Origin: JAYOEY01 sp038116945
Lineage (GTDB): Bacteria; Pseudomonadota; Alphaproteobacteria; MPNO01; UBA2964
Assembly: GCA_038116945.1 (NCBI GenBank)
Contig: JAYOEY010000005.1
Coordinates: 124,001 to 188,000 of the forward strand
Length of the DNA: 64,000 nucleotides
Direction of reading: 5' to 3'
Under the pieces are notes generated by a model that was given only the letters and a program-made list of their open reading frames with translations, did not search any database and had not been told where the DNA came from. The position numbers and the translations under genes were made by a program. Below, one piece after another: positions 8,364-16,963 of this stretch. Each line of letters starts with the position of its first letter. Within the stretch, counting starts at the first letter, position 1.

Positions 8364-8858
8364 TTAATTGAGGTGGCGCGACAGGTCGCCGATCGACTGA
8401 TCGATGAGCGCCTGCTGTTCGTTATCGTCCAGATTCTCCGCCACGATCCTGCGGGTCGCCGACATGGCGATATCGATGGCGGCATTGCGCACCGCGATTA
8501 CTGCGTCAGCTTCCGCCTGCGCGATCTTGTCGGCGGCCAGCTGTTCCCGGCGCTCGATCGCTTCGGCTAGCCTGTCCGCCGATTCTTTTTCGAGGCGGTC
8601 GGCCTCGGCGCGGGCCTGCGCGATGATGTCCTCGACGTCGCGAGCGGCGTCGCGCTGCTTGCGCTGATAGTCGGACAGGATGCGCTGGGCTTCCTCGTAA
8701 AGCGCGCGGGCGTCATCGAGGCTGGCGCGGATGCGGTCGGCTCTCGCGTCGAGCGCTGCCGTCCCGGCCTTCATGCCGGGCCGGATCAGAAGCGCGACAA
8801 AGATCAGAAAGCCGACAGCGACCCAGAACTCGGGAGTGCCAAAAACGCCGTGTTCCAT
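8364..8858 (-). CDS. atpF: F0F1 ATP synthase subunit b
   Basis: The b subunit is part of the peripheral stalk that holds F1 to the membrane. The 164-residue protein has an N-terminal membrane helix (GVFGTPEFWVAVGFLIFVALLI) followed by a long charged coiled coil rich in Ala, Arg, Glu and Asp, ending near IGDLSRHLN. It overlaps the stop of the b' gene by one base, and is the last gene of the F0 operon, convergent with the DMT transporter. Confidence 0.95.
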   Translation of the reverse strand: MEHGVFGTPEFWVAVGFLIFVALLIRPGMKAGTAALDARADRIRASLDDARALYEEAQRILSDYQRKQRDAARDVEDIIAQARAEADRLEKESADRLAEAIERREQLAADKIAQAEADAVIAVRNAAIDIAMSATRRIVAENLDDNEQQALIDQSIGDLSRHLN

Positions 8859-9349
8859 CAGCCGCGCTCCTCCATCACTGCGTCGACGGCAGCGTCGGCC
8901 ACCGATACGCTGACATCGCGACCCGTGAGGCGGGATGCAGCCGCCTGAGCCGTCTCGACCGCGACCCCTCGGATGTTTTCAAGCGCTTCCGCTTTTGCCG
9001 CCGCGATGCGGGTTTCTGCAGCAGCGGTTTCCTTTGCGAGGCGGGAAGAAAGCTCGTCGAGCCTGGCCGCGGAATCCGCCGCGATCCGATCCCTGGCTTC
9101 GCGCAGGATGGACTGCGCTTCGCCGCGGCCGTCCGCCATGGTCCGCTGATAGGCCTCAAGCACCTGTTCGGCATCCGCCTTCAGCGCTTCCGCCTTTTCG
9201 AGGTCGCCGTCCATCCGCTCCTGTCGTTCGCGCAGAACATCGGCGATTTTCGGCAACACGACTTTCCATGACACGAAATAAAGGATGGCGAAACTCACCA
9301 CCAGCCAGAAGAGCTGGGTCGGAAAGCTTGTCGGGTCGAGTTGCGGCAT
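8858..9349 (-). CDS. atpG: F0F1 ATP synthase subunit b'
   Basis: This second b-type subunit (b') pairs with the b subunit to make a heterodimeric stator stalk, as in photosynthetic and many other alphaproteobacteria. The 163-residue protein has the membrane helix FPTQLFWLVVSFAILYFVSW near its start, then a coiled coil through QERMDGDLEKAEALKADAEQ. It is distinct in sequence from the neighbouring b subunit. It follows atpE by 47 bases. Confidence 0.94.
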   Translation of the reverse strand: MPQLDPTSFPTQLFWLVVSFAILYFVSWKVVLPKIADVLRERQERMDGDLEKAEALKADAEQVLEAYQRTMADGRGEAQSILREARDRIAADSAARLDELSSRLAKETAAAETRIAAAKAEALENIRGVAVETAQAAASRLTGRDVSVSVADAAVDAVMEERG

Positions 9350-9396
9350 TGCCTGGTCTCCGCGAACGGTTGCCGGTCAGGGTAGCTCAGCCGGCG

Positions 9397-9624
9397 TCAG
9401 AAGACGAACAGCAGCAGAAGCGCGACAACCAGCGCGTAGAGAGCGATAGCTTCGACAAGTGCGAAGCCGATCCACGTCATCGCCGTGACGTTGTCGGCCG
9501 CCGCCGGGTTACGGGCGACGGACGAGATGAAGGCGGCGAAGATGTTTCCGATGCCGATACCGGCGCCGATCACGCCAATGGCGGCGAGGCCCGCACCGAT
9601 CAGTTTTGCTGCAGCAGCTTCCAT
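9397..9624 (-). CDS. atpE: F0F1 ATP synthase subunit c
   Basis: The c subunit forms the rotating proton ring. The 75-residue hairpin protein has the first helix with the glycine-rich AGIGIGNIF stretch, the polar loop ARNP (R38, N39, P40) that contacts F1, and the proton-binding carboxylate E58 in FALVEAIALYALV. Glu rather than Asp is usual in alphaproteobacteria. I see no sodium-type ligand set (such as an extra Gln/Thr pair), so it is taken as proton-driven. Confidence 0.97.
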   Translation of the reverse strand: MEAAAAKLIGAGLAAIGVIGAGIGIGNIFAAFISSVARNPAAADNVTAMTWIGFALVEAIALYALVVALLLLFVF

Positions 9625-9682
9625 GGGACAGTTCCTTTCTTAGAGTAGGTTTTCTTTCCGGACGATATTGGGCACGACCGCC

Positions 9683-10420
9683 TTAATGCAGGTGGATCGC
9701 GTCGTTGATATAAAAGCAGGTCAGGATCGTGAACACATAGGCCTGAAGGAAGGCGATCAGGAATTCCAGCCCTGTCAGCGCGACCACGAAGGCGAGCGGC
9801 AGAACGCCGCCGACGATGCCGAGGCTGACGACGAAACCCGCGAAGACCTTGAGCATGGTATGTCCGGCCGTCAGGTTCGCGAACAGCCGAACAGACAGGC
9901 TGATCGGCCGCGACAGATAGGAAATGATTTCGATCGGGATCATCAGCGGCCACAGCACAACGGAAACGCCAGGCGGCACGAAAAAGCTGAAGAAATGCAT
10001 CCCGTGCTTCACGAAGCCCAGGATCGTCACGCCGATAAAGACGACGATCGCCATCGCGAACGTGACAATGACATGGCTCGTGAAGGTAAAGCTGTAGGGG
10101 ATCATGCCCAGCAGGTTGCCGAACAGGATGAACATGAAGAGAGAGAAGACGAAGGGGAAGTATTTCCGTCCTTCGGCGCCCACGGTATCGCGCAGCAGAT
10201 TGGCGATGAATTCGTATGAAAGCTCCGCCATCGACTGCCATCGGCCCGGCACCAGTTCGCGTTTGCGCATGCCGAGCAGAAGAAACATGACGGCAATGCT
10301 GACGGCGAGCGTCATGAAAAGCGCGGAATTCGTAAAGGAAACGTCCGTTTCCCCGAGCTTCAGGGGAATCAGCGTTTTGATTTCGAACTGTGCGAGCGGA
10401 CTATGGCCTTGCGTCGCCAA
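9683..10420 (-). CDS. atpB: F0F1 ATP synthase subunit a
   Basis: The a subunit provides the proton half-channels against the c ring. The 245-residue membrane protein has five to six helices and the essential arginine in SLSVRLFANLTAGHTML, with the PLMIPIEIISYLSRPI segment just before it and TGLEFLIAFLQAYVF in the last helix. It starts with TTG at 10420, preceded by a clear ribosome site (GAGGGA). It sits between atpI and atpE in the standard order. Confidence 0.96.
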   Translation of the reverse strand: MATQGHSPLAQFEIKTLIPLKLGETDVSFTNSALFMTLAVSIAVMFLLLGMRKRELVPGRWQSMAELSYEFIANLLRDTVGAEGRKYFPFVFSLFMFILFGNLLGMIPYSFTFTSHVIVTFAMAIVVFIGVTILGFVKHGMHFFSFFVPPGVSVVLWPLMIPIEIISYLSRPISLSVRLFANLTAGHTMLKVFAGFVVSLGIVGGVLPLAFVVALTGLEFLIAFLQAYVFTILTCFYINDAIHLH

Positions 10421-10470
10421 TTTTCCCTCTATTTCCTTTTGCCGACGCTGCCATCGCCGCGTCGGCGCCG

Positions 10471-10851
10471 TTATACCCCAGTCCGCCTATCCGCTTCGGC
10501 CTTGTCCGCCGCCGGTCTGTCTCCGGTTCGGGCGGGCCTGTATCCGACGCCCTGACCGATGCCAGTGGCGGCGCGATAGACATTCAAAAACCCCGCCACG
10601 CTGCCGAGTATGAAAAACAGCAGCATGAACCAAGGCGTAGTTTCCAGCCAGTAATCGAGCAAAAGCCCGATTCCGACTCCAATTGCCAGCGCTGAAACCA
10701 GTTCAACGCCCAGCCGCATCGCAAAACCAAGACCGTTGCGGCCGCTCCTGTGCGAAGGCGTCCTGCCGGCCGCCCCGTCTGCCGTGACTTTCGCCTTCCT
10801 CAACCGGGCGTCGAGATCCTTCAGTTCTGAGGATTGATCTTGCTCGGTCAT
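10471..10851 (-). CDS. atpI: ATP synthase subunit I
   Basis: AtpI is a small membrane protein encoded first in many F0 operons and thought to help assemble the c ring. The 126-residue protein has a charged N-terminus, two hydrophobic helices (LVSALAIGVGIGLLLDYW and WFMLLFFILGSVAGFLNVY) typical of the AtpI/AtpQ family, and a hydrophilic tail. It is the first gene behind a strong promoter at 10911-10939. Confidence 0.9.
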   Translation of the reverse strand: MTEQDQSSELKDLDARLRKAKVTADGAAGRTPSHRSGRNGLGFAMRLGVELVSALAIGVGIGLLLDYWLETTPWFMLLFFILGSVAGFLNVYRAATGIGQGVGYRPARTGDRPAADKAEADRRTGV

Positions 10852-10910
10852 GGCGGGATAGCCCCGGTTTGCGCCTTCACAGCCCGATTCCCGCGCCGGA
10901 AGGCGGGGGC

Positions 10911-10939
10911 ACCATAGGGAGCGGTCCGGACCCTGTCAA
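10911..10939 (-). promoter_or_regulatory. Promoter of the F0 ATP synthase operon
   Basis: On the minus strand there is a perfect TTGACA (10939-10934), a 17-base spacer and TATGGT (10916-10911), giving a start near 10904 and a leader of about 50 bases to atpI. Immediately upstream, 10940-10986 is strikingly A/T-rich with A- and T-tracts, which resembles an UP element that would raise promoter strength. Confidence 0.7.
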
Positions 10940-10998
10940 GGCTGAATGGATGATATATAAGTTGTTGAAATATAAATATAAAACAGGTTATTTCGGGT

Positions 10999-13900
10999 TC
11001 AGGCAGAGTCGCGCAGCCTCTCCGCGGCCTGCAGGTCGACCGAGACCAGTTGCGATACGCCCTGCTCGCCCATTGTAACGCCGAAAAGGCGGTCCATATG
11101 GGCCATCGTCAGGCGGTGATGGGTGACGATCAGGAATCGGGTGCCCGTTTCACCGGAGATTTCGTTGATCAGTTTGCAGAAACGTTCCACGTTGGCGTCG
11201 TCCAGCGGCGCATCGACCTCGTCGAGCACGCAGATCGGCGCCGGATTGGTCTGGAAAACGGCAAACAGGAGAGCGAGCGCCGTCAGCGCCTGCTCGCCGC
11301 CTGACAGAAGCGACAGCGCCTGGAGTTTTTTGCCCGGCGGGCTTGCCATGATCTCCAGTCCCGCCTCCAGCGGGTCGTCGGCTTCCGTCAACTGAAGATG
11401 CGCCTTGCCGCCGCCGAACAGGCGCGTGAACAGGTCCTGGAAATGGCCGTCGACTTCCTTGAAGGCGGCCAGCAGTCTTGCGCGACCTTCGCGGTTCAGG
11501 CTGGAAATGCCCTGACGCAGCCGCGCAATGGCCGCCAGCAGGTCCTCGCGTTCCGTCTGCATCGACTGAATGCGTTCGTCGAGCTCGGCGGCTTCCGCTT
11601 CGGCGCGAAGATTGACAGGCCCCATGTTTTCGCGCTCGCGCTTCAGCTTTTCGACGCGGGTTTCCGTTGTTTCGAAATCCGGAAGTTTTTCGTCGTTGTC
11701 GATGCCGGCCGCCTCAAGGGCATTGCCCGGCGCGCAGCCGATATGTTCTTCGGCGCGTTCCTTGATGGCAGCCTGGGACTGCTCGATCTGGGTGACCGAG
11801 GATTCGCATCGAACACGCTCTTCGCGCGCTTCCGACAGGCCGCTTTCGACCGAGCGGCGGGCATCGCTCGCCGCCGTGAGCGCGGTTTCGGCCAGTGCGA
11901 GCGCATCGGCCGCCTTGTCCCGCAGCGCTTCCGCTTCCGAAATCTGATCGAAAAGAGCGCTGCGTTGCTCCGCGATTTCAGCCGGACGCGCCTGAAGGCG
12001 CTCCAGGGATTCGCCGACCTGTTTCCGGCGTTCGGCAAAGGCGGCGATCTGTTCGTCCGCGTTGTTGCGACGGCCGGACCATGAGGCGAGTTCGGCCTCG
12101 ATGGCCGACAGCCGTTCACGCCGTCGGACGGCCTCGCGTTCCAGCGCGTCAAAATCGACCTGTCGCCGGTTCGCGGTCTGGCGCACTTCGGCGAGCGCAT
12201 CGCGTTGCCGGCGGGCCTCCGCACGGCGTTCCTCGACATCGCCGATCAGCGCCAGGTCCTGCTCCGCATTCGTCGCGGCCACGGCGGATTCCGCATCGTC
12301 CGCCCGCAGACCTGTGACGGTGTCCTCGATCGAGGCAAGACGCGAGCGGGCGTCGGCAAGCTTTCTGTTTTCGGCGGCCTCGCGGTCGCGCAGCTCCTGA
12401 AAGGCCGTATCCGCTTCCCGGGCGGCGATTCGCGCAAGCCGCTCCGCTTCGGTAGCGTCCGCCGCCGCCTGCCGGGCGGTTTCGAACCGGATTCTCGCGT
12501 CTTCCAGCACGCGATCCGCATGCTCGGATTCGGCGGAGATCGTCTTGAGCCGGTTGCGCTGCTGCAGGCGATTGGCCGCGCCTTCTCCGGCTTCTCCCAG
12601 CATGGTGTACCCATCCCACCGCCAGACCGATCCCTCGAGGCTGACAAGCCGCTGTCCCTGGAGGAGGTCGCGGGAAAGCCGGCTTCCGGCGTCGTCGTCG
12701 TCAACGATTCCGATCTGGGACAGGCGGCGGGACATCGCGGCCGGCGCGCTGACCTTTTGCGAAAGCGGGGTCGCCCCGGCCGGCAGGGAGGCCGGTCGTT
12801 CGTAGGCCGCGAACGCGCGCCAGTGGACGGGGGCCGCCTCGTCGGCCGGCGCGCTGAGATCGTCGCCGAGCGCGGCCGCGAGCGCCAGCTCGTATCCGGG
12901 TTCGACCTGCAGCGCGTCGATCATCGGCGGCCATAAATCGGGGTCGCCCACCGTCAGAAGCGTCTCCAGCGCATCGACCTCCGCCCTGAGCCGGGTGCAC
13001 CGGGTTTCCGCTTCGCGCAGCGCTTCGCGGATTTCTGATTCCCGCGCCAGGGCCTGCGCACGAGTCGCCTCCGCGCCATCGACCGCGGTTCGGGCCGCTT
13101 CGAGGGTTTCCCGAGCCATTGCCAGGTTGGCCGCCAGTTCGCGGCTGTCGCCTTCCGCCGTGATGATCGATTGAGCCTGTTCGCGGTCGCGGTCGAGTTC
13201 TTCGAGACGGGTTGCAATCCGGGAGCGGCGCTGCCCGATCTCGTTGATCCTGCGCCGCAATGCATCGCGCCGCGATTCGTCGGCGGCAACCGACTCGGTC
13301 AGAACCGTCAGTTCCTGCTCGAGCTGCTGAACGGCCGCGAGAGCCTCGTCCAGGACCGCACGGGATGCGGCCGCTTCGGCTTCTTCGTTCTGCTGCGCCG
13401 CGCTTAGCGTCGCCGCCTCGCCGGAAAGGCGGGCGAGGGCGGCCTCGGCGTCGCGCTTCAATGAGGATTCGCGTTCGGTGTCGCCGTCGATCTGCGCGAT
13501 CCGCGCCTCGACCTCGGCGCATTCCGCCATGATCCGCCGTTCTTCCTGCTCGAGACTGTCGCGCGCCAGCATCAGTCTCTGCAGGGCGGCTGCGGCCCGG
13601 GATTCCGCTTCGCGCAGAGGCGGCAGGCGTTCCGCCGTTTCGCTTTCCCGCGTCGTGGCGGCGGCCACGTCCCGCGTCAGGTTGCCGACGGTTTCTTCCG
13701 CGTTTTTCAGCCGTTCGGCGGCTTCCGCATGCTGCTCTTCCGCGCGCTTCCACTGGTGATGGAAATAGATTGCCTCGGCCTTGCGGATCAGGTCGCTGAG
13801 ATTGCGATAGCGGGTTGCCTGACGGGCCTGGCGCTTGAGCCCCCTGAACTGTTCTTCAAGCGCGCCGATGACATCGTCGAGACGTTCGAGATTGGTTTCC

Positions 13901-14460
13901 GCAGCGCGCAGCCTGAGCTCGGCTTCGTGACGCCGGGAATGCAGCCCGGTAATGCCGGCCGCCTCTTCCAGAAGATGTCTGCGGTCCGTCGGCTTGGCGG
14001 AGATCAACGCGCCGATCCGACCCTGGCTGACCAGCGCCGTCGACCGCGCGCCCGAGGAAGCGTCGGCGAAAAGCGTCTGGACGTCGCGGGCCCGGACATC
14101 GTTTCCGTTGACGCGATAGGCCGATCCTTCGCCGCGCTCGATTCGGCGGATGACGTCGATTTCGTCCCGGTCGTTATATTGCGGCGGAGCGTCCCGGGTC
14201 GAATTGTCGAGCGTAAGAGACACTTCCGCGATGTTGCGGGCCGGACGCGTATCCGTGCCGCCGAAAATCACGTCTTCCATGCCGCCGCCGCGCATCTGCT
14301 TGGCGGACGTTTCGCCCATGACCCAGCGCATGGCCTCGACGAGATTCGATTTGCCGCACCCGTTCGGACCGACGACGCCGGTCAGCCCCGGTTCGATCCA
14401 AAGCTCGGTCGGGTCGACGAACGACTTGAACCCGGTCAGCCTGAGTCTCGTGAAATGCAC
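10999..14460 (-). CDS. smc: Chromosome segregation protein SMC
   Basis: SMC is the ATPase of the condensin complex that organises and segregates the chromosome. The 1153-residue protein has the N-terminal Walker A VGPNGCGKSN (residues 31-38 core), two very long coiled coils, a central hinge (around TVGDPDLWPPMIDAL to SVWRWDGYTML), and the C-terminal signature LLSGGEQAL and Walker B ICVLDEVDAPLDD. The start is taken as GTG at 14460 (protein begins MHFTRLRLTGFKSF), 29 bases after the DsbA-like gene. The open frame continues upstream through the dsbA gene, but that part is a shadow. Order dciA-dsbA-smc is a known alphaproteobacterial arrangement. Confidence 0.96.
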   Translation of the reverse strand: MHFTRLRLTGFKSFVDPTELWIEPGLTGVVGPNGCGKSNLVEAMRWVMGETSAKQMRGGGMEDVIFGGTDTRPARNIAEVSLTLDNSTRDAPPQYNDRDEIDVIRRIERGEGSAYRVNGNDVRARDVQTLFADASSGARSTALVSQGRIGALISAKPTDRRHLLEEAAGITGLHSRRHEAELRLRAAETNLERLDDVIGALEEQFRGLKRQARQATRYRNLSDLIRKAEAIYFHHQWKRAEEQHAEAAERLKNAEETVGNLTRDVAAATTRESETAERLPPLREAESRAAAALQRLMLARDSLEQEERRIMAECAEVEARIAQIDGDTERESSLKRDAEAALARLSGEAATLSAAQQNEEAEAAASRAVLDEALAAVQQLEQELTVLTESVAADESRRDALRRRINEIGQRRSRIATRLEELDRDREQAQSIITAEGDSRELAANLAMARETLEAARTAVDGAEATRAQALARESEIREALREAETRCTRLRAEVDALETLLTVGDPDLWPPMIDALQVEPGYELALAAALGDDLSAPADEAAPVHWRAFAAYERPASLPAGATPLSQKVSAPAAMSRRLSQIGIVDDDDAGSRLSRDLLQGQRLVSLEGSVWRWDGYTMLGEAGEGAANRLQQRNRLKTISAESEHADRVLEDARIRFETARQAAADATEAERLARIAAREADTAFQELRDREAAENRKLADARSRLASIEDTVTGLRADDAESAVAATNAEQDLALIGDVEERRAEARRQRDALAEVRQTANRRQVDFDALEREAVRRRERLSAIEAELASWSGRRNNADEQIAAFAERRKQVGESLERLQARPAEIAEQRSALFDQISEAEALRDKAADALALAETALTAASDARRSVESGLSEAREERVRCESSVTQIEQSQAAIKERAEEHIGCAPGNALEAAGIDNDEKLPDFETTETRVEKLKRERENMGPVNLRAEAEAAELDERIQSMQTEREDLLAAIARLRQGISSLNREGRARLLAAFKEVDGHFQDLFTRLFGGGKAHLQLTEADDPLEAGLEIMASPPGKKLQALSLLSGGEQALTALALLFAVFQTNPAPICVLDEVDAPLDDANVERFCKLINEISGETGTRFLIVTHHRLTMAHMDRLFGVTMGEQGVSQLVSVDLQAAERLRDSA

Positions 14461-14489
14461 TGTGGATACCGCCCCTGCTATTCTGGTCG

Positions 14490-15185
14490 TTACTTGAGCA
14501 TCGGGTCTACCACCGCCCGAAACTGCTCTACCGTCAGCCCACCGCTGAATTTCTGGCCGTTGACGATGATCGTTGGCGTTGACCCGATTTCGAATTTTTT
14601 CTGGCCTTCGATGCGCTGTTTCAGCACGGCATCGGCGATTTCCTGATTCTTGATGCAGGCTTCGAAATCCTGCTGGCTCATGCCCCCCAGCCGGGCCAGC
14701 TTGGACAGCGCCGTCAACGGGTTGTTGGAGCGCGACCAGCTTGCCTGCTGCTGAAACAGTGCGTTGATGAACGGGTGATACCTGTCGCGCCCTGCGCAAC
14801 GCGCCAGCATCGACCCGGTCAGGGCCAGCTGGTCGAGCGGAAAGTCCCTGTAGACCATCCGCATCTTGCCGGTATCGATATAGTCTTTCTTGAGCGTCGG
14901 CAGGACCTGATTGTGGAATGCCGCGCAGTGGGGGCAGGTCAGCGAGGCGTATTCGATCAGCGTCACCGGTGCGTCGGTCTTGCCAATGACGAAATCGTCC
15001 TTGGTTATCTCGACATTGTCGTAGGTTTTCTCCGGGATGGGCGCCGTCGTCTGCGCGGTCTTGACCGCCGCTGCCTGCGGACGGGCCTGTACGGTCGCCT
15101 GCTTGTCGCCGGTCATCCTGTAAATCGCGACGACGGCGCCAATGGCGACGATACCGCCGACGATATATGCCCATATATTCCGCAT
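14490..15185 (-). CDS. DsbA-family thiol-disulfide oxidoreductase
   Basis: This 231-residue protein is anchored or secreted by an N-terminal hydrophobic helix (AYIVGGIVAIGAVVAIY) and has a DsbA-type thioredoxin fold in the periplasm. The active site is CPHC in EYASLTCPHCAAFHNQVLP, and the cis-proline loop is GSTPTIIVNG. It resembles the DsbA/ScsC-like proteins of alphaproteobacteria and could pair with the DsbD/ScsB-like reductase at 0.4-2.5 kb, an inference from complementarity only. It lies in the dciA-dsbA-smc group. Confidence 0.92.
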   Translation of the reverse strand: MRNIWAYIVGGIVAIGAVVAIYRMTGDKQATVQARPQAAAVKTAQTTAPIPEKTYDNVEITKDDFVIGKTDAPVTLIEYASLTCPHCAAFHNQVLPTLKKDYIDTGKMRMVYRDFPLDQLALTGSMLARCAGRDRYHPFINALFQQQASWSRSNNPLTALSKLARLGGMSQQDFEACIKNQEIADAVLKQRIEGQKKFEIGSTPTIIVNGQKFSGGLTVEQFRAVVDPMLK

Positions 15186-15281
15186 CGTATTCTCCTATAT
15201 ACTAGATATAGCGTAGAGGTCGGCATCCGGTCCAGAGCAACATGCGCGGTCGCAACCGCGCGGCCGGTGGCGACATTTCGC

Positions 15282-15788
15282 CTACTTGCTTGAATTTCTG
15301 TCGGTTTCGAGAAGGCTTCCGAAACGGACGAGCGCCTTTCTGAGTTCTTCGTTCGAAATATTTCCCGTCTGCGATTCGATTTTTGCCAGCCGGGCCGCGT
15401 CCGGCGGCGGAGGAACGCGTCGCGGGGGGGGCTTTTGCCGTGTCATGGGCCGTGCCTGTTTTATGGCAATCCTGCCGATGGCACGGTAGCCGCAGAAATT
15501 GTTGATGCGTTCCAGCAAGACCGGTTCGAGATGCTGGAGTTCGAGCGCCATGGCGCCGGACGCCAGAACATGAAGCGTCCCGTCCATACGCGCGCCGCGC
15601 GGATAGGTGACGCGTTCCGGGACGCAGTTTTCTGCGAGTTCGGCGCCGACGATTTCCGGCCACCGCGTGACGACCTCAATCGCCGAGAAGCCCTGGCGGC
15701 GCACTGTCGGTTCGGCGATTTTGGGCAGCAGGGCGGCCAGCGCCCGCGGGCCTCTTCCTGTGCGTTTCGTGTTCGACGGTTCCGTCAT
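15282..15788 (-). CDS. DciA-like DUF721 protein
   Basis: DUF721 proteins include DciA, the ancestral loader or operator of the replicative helicase DnaB. From the ATG at 15788 the protein has 168 residues: a basic start, the DUF721 body (FSAIEVVTRWPEIVGAELA, then RVTYPRGARMDGTLHVLAS) and a Pro/Arg-rich linker with a short C-terminal helix. The open frame extends to 15968, but that part overlaps mutY and lacks family features. DUF721 beside mutY and smc is conserved in alphaproteobacteria. Confidence 0.85.
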   Translation of the reverse strand: MTEPSNTKRTGRGPRALAALLPKIAEPTVRRQGFSAIEVVTRWPEIVGAELAENCVPERVTYPRGARMDGTLHVLASGAMALELQHLEPVLLERINNFCGYRAIGRIAIKQARPMTRQKPPPRRVPPPPDAARLAKIESQTGNISNEELRKALVRFGSLLETDRNSSK

Positions 15789-15874
15789 AGGCCGGCCTGT
15801 GGTCCGTAATGTCCGACAGTATACCGCCTGTGATAGGCTGTGGTGACACTGTTCCGACAAGTTCCTGTGAATAA

Positions 15875-16963
15875 ATGGCCGCAGAGGCGCTATTCGCGAA
15901 AAAGGACGCATCCGCCATGCGTCGCCGTCTTCTCGCCTGGTACGACCGCCACCGCCGGATCCTGCCATGGCGCGCGCCGGCCGGCGTTCGGGCGGATCCG
16001 TACAGCGTCTGGCTGAGCGAAATCATGCTGCAGCAAACGACGGTCGCGACGGTAGGGCCTTATTTTCTCGGTTTCCTGGAGCGGTGGCCGGATATCCATG
16101 CGCTTGCGGACGCGGAACTCGACGATGTGCTGCATAGCTGGCAGGGGCTGGGGTACTACGCTCGCGCCCGCAATCTTCATCGCTGCGCCGTCGTGGTGAG
16201 CCGGGACCTTGGCGGCGTTTTTCCCGAAACGGTGGACGGGTTGCAGGCTCTGCCGGGAATCGGCGCCTATACCGCGGCGGCGATCGCCGCCATTGCATTC
16301 GATCGTCCGGCGAGCGTCGTCGACGGCAATGTCGAACGAGTCATGGCGCGGCTATTCGCCATCGAGACGCCGCTGCCCGAAGCGAAAGGACCGATCCGCG
16401 AATGCGCGGCGGCTCTCGCGCCGACGACGAGAAAGGGACGGCCGGGCGACTATGCGCAGGCGCTGATGGATCTGGGCGCGACGGTGTGTACGCCGCGCAA
16501 TCCGAAATGTCTGCTCTGCCCGATTTCCGGCGTTTGCGACGCGCATGCCGCGGGAAACGCGGAGACGCTGCCCAGGCGCGCCGCCAAGGCGACCAAACCG
16601 ACTCGCCGGGGGATCGCGTTCTGGGCTGTCGCGCCGTCAGGCGAAATCCTGATCCGGCGGCGCCCCGAAAAGGGGTTGCTCGGCGGCATGATGGAAATTC
16701 CGTCGACAGGCTGGAGGGAGGAGGGGTGGTCCGCCGCCGAAGCGGTAACGCAGGCGCCGGCTGCCGGCGACTGGAAATCGCTGCCCGGGATCGTCCGGCA
16801 TACCTTCACCCATTTTCACCTGGAGATGGGGGTAATGGCGGCTGAAATCAAAGACGGAAAAGGAGACGGCGTCTGGTGCCTGCCGGAACGTCTCGGCGAA
16901 CACGCGCTGCCGACCGTGATGAAAAAAATCGCTTCGCACGCCGTCAGGGCAGTTTCGGCCTAG
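15875..16963 (+). CDS. mutY: A/G-specific adenine glycosylase MutY
   Basis: MutY removes adenine mispaired with 8-oxoguanine. The 362-residue protein has the catalytic glutamate in LSEIMLQQTTV, the helix-hairpin-helix ALPGIGAYTAAAI, the catalytic aspartate in SVVDGNVERVMAR, and the [4Fe-4S] ligands in CTPRNPKCLLCPISGVC. The C-terminal NUDIX-like domain that recognises 8-oxoG is present (RPEKGLLGGMMEIP; RHTFTHFHLEM). Start could be M1 or M15 (15917). Its stop shares the palindrome CTAG with the stop of the convergent dehydrogenase. Confidence 0.96.
   Translation: MAAEALFAKKDASAMRRRLLAWYDRHRRILPWRAPAGVRADPYSVWLSEIMLQQTTVATVGPYFLGFLERWPDIHALADAELDDVLHSWQGLGYYARARNLHRCAVVVSRDLGGVFPETVDGLQALPGIGAYTAAAIAAIAFDRPASVVDGNVERVMARLFAIETPLPEAKGPIRECAAALAPTTRKGRPGDYAQALMDLGATVCTPRNPKCLLCPISGVCDAHAAGNAETLPRRAAKATKPTRRGIAFWAVAPSGEILIRRRPEKGLLGGMMEIPSTGWREEGWSAAEAVTQAPAAGDWKSLPGIVRHTFTHFHLEMGVMAAEIKDGKGDGVWCLPERLGEHALPTVMKKIASHAVRAVSA

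Noticed and set aside
14461..15174. Upstream continuation of the smc reading frame through the DsbA-like gene
   Set aside because: The sequence has no SMC features, the SMC N-terminus begins at MHFTRLRLTGFKSF, and the DsbA-like gene on the same strand in another frame has a complete active site and signal anchor.
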